Below are positions 11,095 through 18,953 of a stretch of DNA of 21,911 nucleotides, in pieces; within the stretch, counting starts at the first letter, position 1; every line of letters starts with the position of its first letter. The stretch comes from a virus. The stretch spans positions 1-21,911 of IMG/VR virus record IMGVR_UViG_3300012000_000140; one strand, written 5' to 3'. Under the pieces are notes generated by a model. That model was given only the letters and a program-made list of their open reading frames with translations. It did not search any database and was not told the origin of the DNA. The position numbers were made by a program, and so were the translations under genes.

Positions 11095-12450
11095 ATGTCA
11101 TACGCAATACTCGTAAGTGGTCAAGTAAGTGCAACAAAAACAAAACAAATTATTATCGCAAGTATGAACAACTCTCATCACGCATGGACTCGTGTAACAG
11201 ACGGCGGGCGTGGTGAAAGTAATGCATGGGCAGTTGATAACTATGCAGACTTAATTGCATACGCAAACTTCAATGAACACATTATTGGTGAAGTGTTATC
11301 AACACCTTTGTCTAGTGTTGATGTAGAAGCAATTACTAATAATGAAATACCTAATGTGTTAATACAAAAACTAACTAAGCAGTATCGCTTACGCCATACA
11401 CAAGTTGATAACACACGCACTATGAAAGATGTTATTGACGAAGTAGATAAGTTAATTAACACAGACTCACAGTTATTAAGTAAGTATCGCTCAGACGGCA
11501 GAAGCGATAAAAACGCAACAGTTAAAACAACTATCACCGAAGGAAAAAATCCTATGCAAACAATTAACCCAATCGCTAATGAACCTATTGTTATTAACAG
11601 GGTCGTTCGTGATGAAGCAACAAGCACACTTGCGTTTGTACCTTCTTTAACAAGTGAAGCAGTACGCACTTATGTACCACGCAAGTTTGCTGGTGGTTTA
11701 ACAGAAGAGCAGATTTACACTTACGCACTTAAATCTAAAAAGAATGTATCGGTACAAGGTCATGCAGGTACAGGCAAAACAACTTCATTCATGACATTCT
11801 CCGCAAAGCATGGTTTGGAGTTTGGTTCAATGAGTTGTAATGCAGGTGTTGAACCTTCACAATTCTTTGGTCGTTATGTACCTAACGCAGAAGGCAAGTT
11901 GGAATGGCGTGACGGATTATTTACACACTTCTTTCGTCATGGTGGCGTACTTGTAATTGACGAAGCAAACTTTCTTCCACAGAAAATTGCTTCTGTATTG
12001 CATGGCGCACTTGACGATAGAAGAGTATTAACTTTGCTTGACCATGACGGCGAAGTTATTCATGCACACGAAAACTTACTTATCGCTATGTGTTGGAATG
12101 ACGGATACAAAGGTACAAGTCGTTTCAATGAAGCGTTTTCAGATAGGTTTTGGGTCAAACTTAATTTTGAGTATGACACCGAAATTGAAAAGAAGTTTAT
12201 TCCGTCTGCAACTTTGCTTGAACTTGCTAAGTCAATGCGTGCAGACACAATCGCAGGTGTTTATGAAACACCTGTATCAACTCGTTTGCTAAAGCAGTTT
12301 GTTGATTTAACACAGAACCTTAACTACGACTTTGCAGTTGAGAACTTTGTTAATAACTTCCGAGATGATGAACGCAATAGCGTGAAACTTCTTTTGGACT
12401 CACAACGCCACAACTTAGAACTAGAACTTACTGGAAAGGTGAGTGAATAA
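11095..12450 (+). CDS. AAA+ ATPase of the MoxR/CobS type
   Basis: A 451-residue protein. Residues about 1-145 are an unrecognised N-terminal domain, and a linker with TEGKNPMQT follows. The AAA+ core has Walker A GHAGTGKT (222-229), Walker B VLVIDE (285-290), a sensor-1-like Asn in AMCWNDGYKG and a likely arginine finger in AFSDRF (about 351). A helical C-terminal domain completes it. This fits the MoxR/CobS branch, whose members remodel proteins together with VWA partners; such a partner is the next gene, overlapping by 8 nt. Despite the name it need not act in cobalamin synthesis. A second start is possible at the internal ATG 11554 behind GAAGGA. Confidence 0.88.
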   Translation: MSYAILVSGQVSATKTKQIIIASMNNSHHAWTRVTDGGRGESNAWAVDNYADLIAYANFNEHIIGEVLSTPLSSVDVEAITNNEIPNVLIQKLTKQYRLRHTQVDNTRTMKDVIDEVDKLINTDSQLLSKYRSDGRSDKNATVKTTITEGKNPMQTINPIANEPIVINRVVRDEATSTLAFVPSLTSEAVRTYVPRKFAGGLTEEQIYTYALKSKKNVSVQGHAGTGKTTSFMTFSAKHGLEFGSMSCNAGVEPSQFFGRYVPNAEGKLEWRDGLFTHFFRHGGVLVIDEANFLPQKIASVLHGALDDRRVLTLLDHDGEVIHAHENLLIAMCWNDGYKGTSRFNEAFSDRFWVKLNFEYDTEIEKKFIPSATLLELAKSMRADTIAGVYETPVSTRLLKQFVDLTQNLNYDFAVENFVNNFRDDERNSVKLLLDSQRHNLELELTGKVSE

Positions 12451-14455
12451 CTTGTTAGCGAACCCCTTTATCATTGAAGATGAAGAAGATACACAAAAGA
12501 AAGAAACACTAAAGCGCAATCGTGTTGGTGCGCTTGCTAGTGTGTTTTCTAAAGCACTTTCTGTTTTAACAACTCACAAAATTAGTGTCAATGTTGTTGA
12601 TAGAAAAGAGATGAACGCACCTGCTTGGTCAAGCACAAAAGAAGTTTGGCTTAACCTTGCACAAATCAAAGATGATTTTACTGCTCGCAGTATTACTTCA
12701 CTTAATGGTTTGTCATTCCATGAGTTAGGACACTTGCGATACACACCACGCAACGGAAGCAATCTTGTTCAGAAGATTAAAGAAGAACAAGAACAGAATG
12801 AATTGTGGGAAGCGTTTAACTGTTTAGAAGATAGTCGCATAGAGTTTCTTCTTACAGGTTGGTTGCCTTCTATCAAGTCATGGCTTACTGCAACAATGTG
12901 TGATTACTTGCTTAGTGATGATGAAGCAATTAGTCGTGCGTTTCCACTTGTTTATGGTCGCAAGTATTTACCTATTGAATTGCGACAACTTGCAAGTGAC
13001 AAGTTTATTAAACCTGAGATACAACAAGAACTTGCAGATGTAATTGACGAATACAACTCACTTGTATTTACTGGTAATGATGAATACACAGAGCAAGTGT
13101 TTAATCTTATTAAGAAGTTTAGTGAACTTCTTAAAGAGTTACCTTCAATTACGCAAGAAGTACCTAATGGTGAAGGTGAAGGCGGTACAACAATCATTCG
13201 TGTTCGTATTAAGAGTCCACATGGACACGAAGGTAGACCGACACAAGGTTATGAAAGCAGTAGCAATCGCCCTGCTAGTGCAAGAGAACAAGAACGCAAT
13301 CGTCAAAGTGCAAAGCGTAATGTTGTTGAAGTTGTTATAGATACAACACCAAAAGAAGAAAAGAAAGAAAGTGTGTCCGAAGGAAAAAATCCTAGCGACA
13401 CACAATCACAACAACAATCACAATCACAATCAGAGTCAAAAGATAATTCTTTTGGTGATGTAAGTGATGATGAGTTTGGTGACTTGTTTGATGATAGCGA
13501 CCTTGATGATTTTCAATCACCCAATGACACACCTGCACAAAGCAAGAAGGCTGGTAATACAAAAGGTGAAACAGGTACTAATCAACAAGTAACTAGCACA
13601 CTCAATGACATTCTTTCTAATGTTATTGACTCACTATCAAAAGACATAAACTCAATCGCAAATCAAATCGGTGTTAATCCCGAACTTGACGGCGGTAATG
13701 CCAAGACACCTGACAAAGCAAATTACAATGAAGTGCGTATTCCTGATGAACTCGCAATTCTTTCTAAGCAGTTTGGTGTTGAACTAGAACGCTTGCGAGC
13801 AGATTACGACCCTGCATGGCTCAATGGTGAACGAAGTGGCAAACTCAATGTAACTCGTTACTTGCGTGGTGATGAGTTAGAAACTGTGTTTGATGAATGG
13901 ACAGAAGGGCGTGATGATGTTACTTCTATTGAAGCAGTTATTCTTTTAGATAGAAGTGGCTCAATGAGTGGCAACAACGCAGACAACGCTTACAAATCTA
14001 TGTGGGCGATTAAAAAAGCGTTAGAGCGTGTAGAAGCACGCACAACTGTTGTGACTTTTGATTACGGCACTTATCTTCTTTATGGTGCTGATGAAAAAGC
14101 AGGTACAACTATTCGTGATAGTGGTGCGAGTGGTGGTACTAATCCTGAGAAAGCAATCTTGTACGCAAAGAATGTTCTTGCTAATAGTGACAAAGCAATC
14201 AAACTTCTTTTCATGATTACAGACGGCGCATGGGATACAACAACAGGTGAACAAGCAGTTAAGGACATGAAGAGTGCTGGCGTATTAACTTGCCAAGCAC
14301 TTATTACAGGTCGTGACCAAGTAAGTGCAGAAACACTAAATCAGTATCGTCATGGGTTTGAGTTAATGACTTCAATGAAGTCTGCAAAAGACATTCTCAT
14401 TCTCGGAAAAGATTTAGTGCGACTTGCGGTTGGTCGCAATCTACTTAGTGCATAA
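12443..14455 (+). CDS. CobT-like VWA protein with an HEXXH metallopeptidase-like domain
   Basis: A 670-residue protein. Residues about 30-230 form a helical domain with HELGH (93-97) and EDSRIE (129-134), the layout of a zinc metallopeptidase (HEXXH plus a distant Glu). An acidic, Gln/Ser-rich disordered linker spans about 240-425. The CobT-like segment (SGKLNVTRYLRGDELETVFD) and a VWA domain (about 495-660) follow, with a complete MIDAS: DRSGS (503-507), Thr566 and Asp594 in MITDG. It is the expected partner of the AAA+ ATPase. It may unfold, cut or assemble a phage or host target. The start is GTG 12443 or TTG 12452, both just after AAAGG. Confidence 0.85.
   Translation: MNNLLANPFIIEDEEDTQKKETLKRNRVGALASVFSKALSVLTTHKISVNVVDRKEMNAPAWSSTKEVWLNLAQIKDDFTARSITSLNGLSFHELGHLRYTPRNGSNLVQKIKEEQEQNELWEAFNCLEDSRIEFLLTGWLPSIKSWLTATMCDYLLSDDEAISRAFPLVYGRKYLPIELRQLASDKFIKPEIQQELADVIDEYNSLVFTGNDEYTEQVFNLIKKFSELLKELPSITQEVPNGEGEGGTTIIRVRIKSPHGHEGRPTQGYESSSNRPASAREQERNRQSAKRNVVEVVIDTTPKEEKKESVSEGKNPSDTQSQQQSQSQSESKDNSFGDVSDDEFGDLFDDSDLDDFQSPNDTPAQSKKAGNTKGETGTNQQVTSTLNDILSNVIDSLSKDINSIANQIGVNPELDGGNAKTPDKANYNEVRIPDELAILSKQFGVELERLRADYDPAWLNGERSGKLNVTRYLRGDELETVFDEWTEGRDDVTSIEAVILLDRSGSMSGNNADNAYKSMWAIKKALERVEARTTVVTFDYGTYLLYGADEKAGTTIRDSGASGGTNPEKAILYAKNVLANSDKAIKLLFMITDGAWDTTTGEQAVKDMKSAGVLTCQALITGRDQVSAETLNQYRHGFELMTSMKSAKDILILGKDLVRLAVGRNLLSA
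13397..13437 (+). repeat. CAATCA-type microsatellite inside the VWA gene
   Basis: Tandem CAATCA/CAACAA units encode the Gln/Ser-rich linker (QSQQQSQSQSES). They are probably prone to length change by slippage, altering linker length without affecting the two domains. Confidence 0.6.
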
Positions 14456-14467
14456 AGAAGAATGACA

Positions 14468-14494
14468 TGGGGGCAATCAAATCGGTTGCCCCCA
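14468..14494 (+). terminator. GC-rich hairpin after the VWA gene
   Basis: A 9-bp stem (TGGGGGCAA with TTGCCCCCA) has a 9-nt loop. No T-run follows, so it may be a weak terminator, a processing site or a 3'-end stabiliser that sets the AAA+/VWA transcript apart from the genes downstream. Confidence 0.5.
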
Positions 14495-14496
14495 AT

Positions 14497-14522
14497 AACT
14501 AAAACGAAACGGAGTAATACAA
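14497..14522 (+). promoter_or_regulatory. Repeated gene-start leader, copy 5
   Basis: ACTAAAACGAAACGGAGTAA precedes TACAA and the ATG at 14523. It is the most divergent copy but keeps GAAACGGAGTAA. It restarts expression after the hairpin at 14468. Confidence 0.55.
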
Positions 14523-15110
14523 ATGAAACTATCTGAAATCAAATTGAATGGCGAGTATGCAATCGTTCCTTCATGGACATACAACAATAAATCTGCAAGA
14601 GATGTAGATACTGTTAGAGAGAATGATGTTGTTAAAGCAACAGTTATCTCACTTGATAAGTATGACTATGAACCTTCACAACGAAAGGGTGACCCTTCTT
14701 CTTTTAGAAAAGCAGATGCAGGTAATCGCTCAATCGGAATTATTGTTAAAGCAACTGATACCAATGGCAAAGAGTATTACTGGACTTCACGCCTTGCAGA
14801 TGTTGTTGCAGAGTGGAGTGTGCTTGAACCTAAGTGGAACTCACAGAAGTCTAAAGAACAAGAAGAACGCAGAGCGCACGAAGAACGCCAACGCAAAGAA
14901 CAAGAGTTGCGTAAGCAAGTAGAAGAAGAAGTAGAACGCTCACGCAATTCTATTATCACAAGTGCTAAAGAACTCTTAGGTGATAACACAACAGTAGAAG
15001 TATCTACTAAAGGTTACGGAATAGATTACAAAGCGACAGTTGAAATCTCACTCGCAGAGTTTGAGCGACTAATGGAACTCTCTTATGAAGGGAAGGCAAT
15101 CAACGCATGA
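14523..15110 (+). CDS. Unknown protein with coiled coil (195 aa)
   Basis: A 195-residue protein. Residues 1-95 look like a compact beta-rich domain (LNGEYAIVPSWTYNN, ENDVVKATVISLDKYDYEP, SIGIIVKATD). Residues about 100-140 are a highly charged coiled coil (EQEERRAHEERQRKEQELRK). A small C-terminal alpha/beta part ends SLAEFERLMELSYEG. The N-terminal pattern is one I recall from actinophage hypothetical proteins, function unknown. It has its own repeated leader, and its stop overlaps the next start (ATGA). Confidence 0.7.
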   Translation: MKLSEIKLNGEYAIVPSWTYNNKSARDVDTVRENDVVKATVISLDKYDYEPSQRKGDPSSFRKADAGNRSIGIIVKATDTNGKEYYWTSRLADVVAEWSVLEPKWNSQKSKEQEERRAHEERQRKEQELRKQVEEEVERSRNSIITSAKELLGDNTTVEVSTKGYGIDYKATVEISLAEFERLMELSYEGKAINA

Positions 15111-15250
15111 CACTAGAACTAACTAATACAGAACTTGCAGTAATCCTTGAAGCGTTAGGTAGACAGAAGGTTTATCTCAACGCACAGGGTCACAGAGAGT
15201 CTGCACATGAAGTAAGTAAGTTACAAGCAAAGATAAAGAACGGAGAATGA
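15107..15250 (+). CDS. Tiny helical protein (47 aa)
   Basis: A 47-residue ORF reading MTLELTNTELAVILEALGRQ and ending KLQAKIKNGE. It is probably a two-helix hairpin, a kind common among phage small proteins (ELAVILEAL ... ESAHEVSKLQAKI). ATGA coupling joins it to the previous gene, and its own tail provides the CGGAG ribosome-binding site for the next gene. The function is unknown. Confidence 0.7.
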   Translation: MTLELTNTELAVILEALGRQKVYLNAQGHRESAHEVSKLQAKIKNGE

Positions 15251-15251
15251 A

Positions 15252-15668
15252 ATGGGTCAAGAACTATTAGATTATCAAGGCTATGTTAGAAAGCCACGAA
15301 AGTATTTCGTGGCTACTAATAGCAACGGAGATAAATTAGTAAGGGGTAGTGCTGATAGAGATTATTCTTATTGTGTAATCCTTAAAACGCATAGTGAAAT
15401 GTGTTTTGTTTGGGGTTCATGGTCAGCAACAGAACACAATGCTAAAAGGTATTGCAAGACATGGAATAACCAAAATAATGGAGAACTATACGAAGTTGTT
15501 AAGGCTGAGTTGGTATCTGCTAAAGAAGCAAGAGCAATTAAAAAGAAGAGTCTTGAAATCTATCGCTTACGCAAAAAAGCGTTAGAAAAAGAGTACGGCA
15601 TGGAAGCCATGCTCAAAGGAAAAAATCTACAACAAGAAACGGAGAATGATAATGACAACACTAACTAA
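15252..15668 (+). CDS. Unknown protein (138 aa) with GKN repeat site
   Basis: A 138-residue protein with a mixed N-terminal domain (YFVATNSNGDKLVRGSADRD, CVILKTHSEMCFVWGSWS), then a basic helix (AKEARAIKKKSLEIYRLRKK) and an acidic, Asn-rich tail. The tail begins at LKGKNLQQ, encoded by one of four copies of the recurring AAGGAAAAAATC string. It overlaps the next gene by 17 nt. No family was recognised; single-strand DNA or RNA binding is conceivable from its charge. Confidence 0.6.
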   Translation: MGQELLDYQGYVRKPRKYFVATNSNGDKLVRGSADRDYSYCVILKTHSEMCFVWGSWSATEHNAKRYCKTWNNQNNGELYEVVKAELVSAKEARAIKKKSLEIYRLRKKALEKEYGMEAMLKGKNLQQETENDNDNTN

Positions 15669-16368
15669 ACACCGCAAAGGTGGTTCAAGGGGTGCTAATG
15701 GTTACGGCGAGTACCAAGTACGCCATGCAAGTCCACGACAACAACAATTCATAAAGACCTTACTGGAAACAAAAGAACACTCTTTTAACGGCATAGATGT
15801 AGAGCAGTTAAATGTTCAAGGTGCTGGTGACTTAATTACTGAACTGCTAAAGTTACCAAACAAAGTAGGAGTTGTTATTGCGCCAAGTGAAAAACAACTT
15901 TCTTTTGCAATCGCACTAATACAAAAGAAGGAAGAAGGATTAGAAACCCTTAATCACTATCTGTTCAATCGCAAAGTTACTTCTATTGAACAATTAGGTC
16001 GTGCAGATGTATCTGAAATTATTAACACGCTAAAGAACTCTGCAAACAAAGTTGCGCCATGCAAACTAACTTCTAAAGATGTTGGTGCGTATCTTCTTAA
16101 TGGAGTTATTTATTCAATCCGAGAAGGTAAGCATAGTGGCAAGTTGCAAGTCTATTCATACTCTGATGTTGCTAAAAAGTATGTTCGTGACATGAAGAGT
16201 GAGCAACAAGTGTTATCTAAGGTTGAATTAACAGACCGCTTAACACTTGAACTAGCAATTAAATACTCAGCACAAACAGGCAGTTGTGTCCATTGTGGTC
16301 GCACACTTACTTTATTAAAGAGTGTGGCAGGTGGTATGGGTGCGTGGTGCGCTAAAAAGTATCACTAA
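15652..16368 (+). CDS. DUF6011-like protein with helical repeats and a C-terminal zinc knuckle
   Basis: A protein of about 238 residues. Two helical modules start with similar phrases (SPRQQQFIKTLLETKEH and PSEKQLSFAIALIQKKE), each followed by a segment that ends in an L-I-x-x-L-type helix. The C-terminus is CVHCGRTLT ... GGMGAWCAKK, matching the DUF6011-type motif (CxxCGRxLT then GxGxxC) of actinobacterial phages. The Cys residues probably bind zinc. The role is unknown, perhaps nucleic-acid binding. ATG 15652 is preferred over 15646 because the CGGAG spacing is 7 nt rather than 1. Confidence 0.75.
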   Translation: MTTLTKHRKGGSRGANGYGEYQVRHASPRQQQFIKTLLETKEHSFNGIDVEQLNVQGAGDLITELLKLPNKVGVVIAPSEKQLSFAIALIQKKEEGLETLNHYLFNRKVTSIEQLGRADVSEIINTLKNSANKVAPCKLTSKDVGAYLLNGVIYSIREGKHSGKLQVYSYSDVAKKYVRDMKSEQQVLSKVELTDRLTLELAIKYSAQTGSCVHCGRTLTLLKSVAGGMGAWCAKKYH

Positions 16369-16382
16369 GAAAGGAATAACAA

Positions 16383-16568
16383 ATGAGAATTGTATTAAAT
16401 AAAAAGACTATTGCCTTTATTCAATCACTTAGTCATGACGATTTAATCTGTTTCTTACAAGTTTATGGGAAAGCAAATAATCCTTTAGACATAGCACAAT
16501 GCAACGCAATAAAAGAAGAACTACAAAATAAAGCAAAAGAAGATACACACTTATGGGATAAGGAGTAA
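16383..16568 (+). CDS. Small protein ending LWDKE, tandem member 1
   Basis: A 61-residue helical protein starting MRIVLNKKTIAFIQSLSHDD and ending DTHLWDKE. The last codons, TGGGATAAGGAGTAA, also hold the ribosome-binding site for the next gene, whose ATG follows after CAC. AAAGGAATAACAA precedes its own ATG. It is not clearly homologous to the two genes after it except for the shared ending. The function is unknown. Confidence 0.65.
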   Translation: MRIVLNKKTIAFIQSLSHDDLICFLQVYGKANNPLDIAQCNAIKEELQNKAKEDTHLWDKE

Positions 16569-16571
16569 CAC

Positions 16572-16898
16572 ATGGCAACAGTAGAAAGTATTATTCAAGA
16601 CTTATCTAAACACGACCCTAAAGAACACTTACTTGTTATTTATTGGGATAAAAAGTTGTGTAAAAACTGGGTGACAGAAACACTAGAGTCACTTAAAGAA
16701 TTGCATAACTTAACTGATGATGAAACTCAAAAGATGTTTGATGAGTGTTGGGAGTATGTAACTGATGATAGTTACGAAACTGGTGAAGTAGGTGACGCAA
16801 TCATTACTTCATTAAAAGAAGGAATGTTGGAATACGCTAGAGATTTATCTTCTGAGTTAAATCAAGATGATGAAATCTCATTATGGGATAAGGAGTAA
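16572..16898 (+). CDS. Small acidic protein ending LWDKE, tandem member 2
   Basis: A 108-residue acidic protein. The N-terminus TVESIIQDLSKHDPKEHLLV resembles TVKEIINLLSELNQDDEIWA of the next gene, so the two are paralogues of the small phage family that starts TVxELIxxLxxxxxDxxV. Its C-terminus, SSELNQDDEISLWDKE, repeats the SELNQDDEI of the next gene's N-terminus. This looks like the relic of another paralogue fused on by a deletion. Its start follows member 1 after three bases. The function is unknown. Confidence 0.65.
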   Translation: MATVESIIQDLSKHDPKEHLLVIYWDKKLCKNWVTETLESLKELHNLTDDETQKMFDECWEYVTDDSYETGEVGDAIITSLKEGMLEYARDLSSELNQDDEISLWDKE

Positions 16899-16901
16899 CA
16901 C

Positions 16902-17228
16902 ATGAGAACAGTAAAAGAAATTATTAACCTTCTTTCTGAACTAAATCAAGATGATGAGATTTGGGCAATTTGGGTTGATAAGAATGAGTTAATAGACATA
17001 CTTGTAGAAACTGATTACACAGATAACTTAGGCAATTCCATTGAAGTAGATAAGAGTTTAATTACTAATTCTTTTCTGCATGATGTTATGGCAAATGTTG
17101 ATAGTGCTGATTATGTGTGGGATAGGTTTCATGAAGAACTTACAGAGTCCACAAGAGATAAGTATGAAGTCTTAATTCAAGACAAAATGGAAGCAACAGA
17201 AGATACAGAACTATGGGATAAGGAGTAA
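16902..17228 (+). CDS. Small acidic protein ending LWDKE, tandem member 3
   Basis: A 108-residue acidic protein with the N-terminal phrase MRTVKEIINLLSELNQDDEI. A middle domain is rich in Asp, Val and Ser, and it ends ATEDTELWDKE. The start codon lies three bases after the stop of member 2, in the AAGGAGTAACACATG junction that is also present between members 1 and 2. The identical junction DNA suggests that cassettes were duplicated or exchanged there. The function is unknown; a role as a small host-interaction protein is only a guess. Confidence 0.65.
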   Translation: MRTVKEIINLLSELNQDDEIWAIWVDKNELIDILVETDYTDNLGNSIEVDKSLITNSFLHDVMANVDSADYVWDRFHEELTESTRDKYEVLIQDKMEATEDTELWDKE

Positions 17229-17235
17229 AAGAAGA

Positions 17236-17691
17236 ATGAGTATGACAATTAAAGAAGAAACAAAAGTAAATACAAATAGCAATTTATCTTTTCATTGTTA
17301 TGTAACACTAAAAGATAGTGAACAAATAATTATTGACATAGAAGAAAAAGATTATCAAACTGTCAATGGCAATTACACACTTGTAAAAACTGGTGTTGTA
17401 AAGAAGGTTAGATTAGAAGAACTTATTTACCAATCTGATTATGCTGACGGAATAGTAAAACTATCTGCAATAGAAGTGCGTGGGTTTAAGAAAGACATGG
17501 GCTTGCGTTACAGAAGCGATAGATACTTTTCAGTAGACCAAGAAGTAATTGACCAAATCCCTGACGAGTATCACAACTACGCAAGGGAAGCGTTTGCAAA
17601 AGAAGTTATAGAACTACAACAACGACTAACAAAAATGACTAACAAAGGAGTAAAAATTGGAAGCAAACAATACATACCAATCACACTTTAA
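17236..17691 (+). CDS. Unknown protein (151 aa)
   Basis: A 151-residue protein. The first half is strand-rich (LSFHCYVTLKDSEQIIIDIE, GNYTLVKTGVVKKVRLEELI) and the second half helical (QIPDEYHNYAREAFAKEVIE). Its end is overlapped by 35 nt by the next gene, whose ribosome-binding site AAAGGAG it contains. No motif or family was recognised. The start is ATG 17236, with a second ATG two codons on; the AGAAGA before it is a weak ribosome-binding site. Confidence 0.65.
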   Translation: MSMTIKEETKVNTNSNLSFHCYVTLKDSEQIIIDIEEKDYQTVNGNYTLVKTGVVKKVRLEELIYQSDYADGIVKLSAIEVRGFKKDMGLRYRSDRYFSVDQEVIDQIPDEYHNYAREAFAKEVIELQQRLTKMTNKGVKIGSKQYIPITL

Positions 17692-18322
17692 CGCCAAAGG
17701 AAAAAATCCACACAAGCGTATTAAAGGTGTACCGCTAGAGAAAGAACAAGTGCTGGTTGGCACTAAGCAAGTTAAACAAGATTTAACTTTAACTACTGAA
17801 CTTGCAGAAGCCTTAAGAAGTTTGCCACTTGCAGAACGCAAGGCGTATGCAACTCAGTTGCGTAATGCTGGTTGGACACTTCAATCTATTGCTAATGCAG
17901 TTAATCTCACTAGAGAAGCAATACGCCTTTACACACTTGTTGAACACACAGGAGAAGTGTTAGCAAAGATTGGTCACTTACCTATTCAAGAACCGCCAAC
18001 AGTAGAAGTCTTTAAGAGCGTGGTAAAGCGTGTAATGCCTGACCCACAGGTAATTGCACAACTAAAAGAACTTCAACCTAAAGCAACTTCTATTCGTGGC
18101 AAAACAAAGAAAAATCGTGAAGAAGCAGAACTCTATACAAAACTTATTTATGAACTTATGGAAAGTGGTGTATCGGGTTATCGCATAGCAAAAGAACTTA
18201 ATGTGACACATAGTGCGCTGGCGTTTCGTTTAGTGCGTTATGGATACACAACAAGTAAGGGAACTTCTAGGTCATACAGACCATTGACACATAGAAAAAC
18301 AGGAGAAGAAACAAATGCCTAA
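17657..18322 (+). CDS. DNA-binding protein with two helix-turn-helix regions
   Basis: A 221-residue basic protein starting at TTG, with AAAGGAG 6 nt upstream. The first HTH lies at about residues 64-93 (YATQLRNAGWTLQSIANAVN then LTREAIRLY), the second at about 160-196 (LIYELMESGVSGYRIAKELN then VTHSALAFRLV). Both have the repressor/resolvase-like pattern of a short helix, AxxxxVT/NLTxxAI-type turn and recognition helix. It may be the arm's transcriptional regulator; the palindromes at 9076-9106 are possible targets. KGKN near residue 14 comes from a recurring AAGGAAAAAATC site. Confidence 0.75.
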   Translation: MEANNTYQSHFNAKGKNPHKRIKGVPLEKEQVLVGTKQVKQDLTLTTELAEALRSLPLAERKAYATQLRNAGWTLQSIANAVNLTREAIRLYTLVEHTGEVLAKIGHLPIQEPPTVEVFKSVVKRVMPDPQVIAQLKELQPKATSIRGKTKKNREEAELYTKLIYELMESGVSGYRIAKELNVTHSALAFRLVRYGYTTSKGTSRSYRPLTHRKTGEETNA

Positions 18323-18953
18323 TTGGTGTACGAACGAGTTAATCATTGAAGGTAAGCCAAAAGAACTTAGCAAACTAATGAAGCAAGTTGAAATTACTGC
18401 AAGTGAAGAAACAGATGAACACAATAAATCGGTGTTCTCTTGTCACCGCATAATTCCACGACCTGCAAGTGCTAGTAGCGATTGGTATAACTGGAACATA
18501 ACTAACTGGGGAACTAAGTGGGATACAAACGACCCTTACCTAGACAACTCACAATGGGAAGAAGGAATAATTCGTTATTCTTTTTCTACGGCGTGGAGTT
18601 CTATTAACTCTGTGATTGAAGAACTCGCACGACAAAACCCTAAAGTAACTATCACTTACAACTATTACGAAGGTGGTAGTGATTTTTGGGGCGAGTTAGA
18701 GTTAAAGAAGGGTAAGGTAACTTCTTTTGATGAAGGTTGTTTATCTGACGCTGGTTGCGAACGACTTGAATACTTAATGGGGCAACACCATAACTGTTCA
18801 GAGTGTTGGAATGAAATGGAGTGTCAAGGAGAAGCAACACCGCAAATCTGCCAAGAGTGCGATAAAGAACAATCAGAAGCAGATGAAGAACTGTGGGAAG
18901 GGGAAACACATGGAAGAGAAAGAAGTGTTCTTGCAGTTGTATCAAGTGTCTAA
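18315..18953 (+). CDS. YubB/Api92-like protein with zinc ribbon
   Basis: A 212-residue protein. The start MPNWCTNELIIEGKPKEL and the phrase WYNWNITNWGTKWDT match the YubB ferredoxin-like/Api92 (DUF1281-type) family found on phages and plasmids, whose biochemical role is unknown. A C-terminal zinc ribbon follows (NCSECWNEMEC, then ICQECDKE). The last part, from EELWEG on, is read through the ribosome-binding site and start of the next gene, which it overlaps by 44 nt. That tail may be an unselected extension. ACAGGAGAAG lies before the ATG, which sits inside the HTH gene's end. Confidence 0.8.
   Translation: MPNWCTNELIIEGKPKELSKLMKQVEITASEETDEHNKSVFSCHRIIPRPASASSDWYNWNITNWGTKWDTNDPYLDNSQWEEGIIRYSFSTAWSSINSVIEELARQNPKVTITYNYYEGGSDFWGELELKKGKVTSFDEGCLSDAGCERLEYLMGQHHNCSECWNEMECQGEATPQICQECDKEQSEADEELWEGETHGRERSVLAVVSSV

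Noticed and set aside
11540-11570. Programmed -1 frameshift at the A-AAA-AAT heptamer
   Set aside because: The shifted frame meets a stop within a few codons at all four copies of the string, and no downstream structure was seen, so a useful product is unlikely.
11095-14455. Cobaltochelatase CobS/CobT for cobalamin synthesis
   Set aside because: No CobN or other cobalamin gene is visible, the N-terminal regions differ, and an HEXXH domain is present.
18811-18909. Longer N-terminal reading of the gene at 18910
   Set aside because: This stretch lies inside the Api92-like coding sequence and lacks a ribosome-binding site, whereas GAAGGGG precedes the ATG at 18910.
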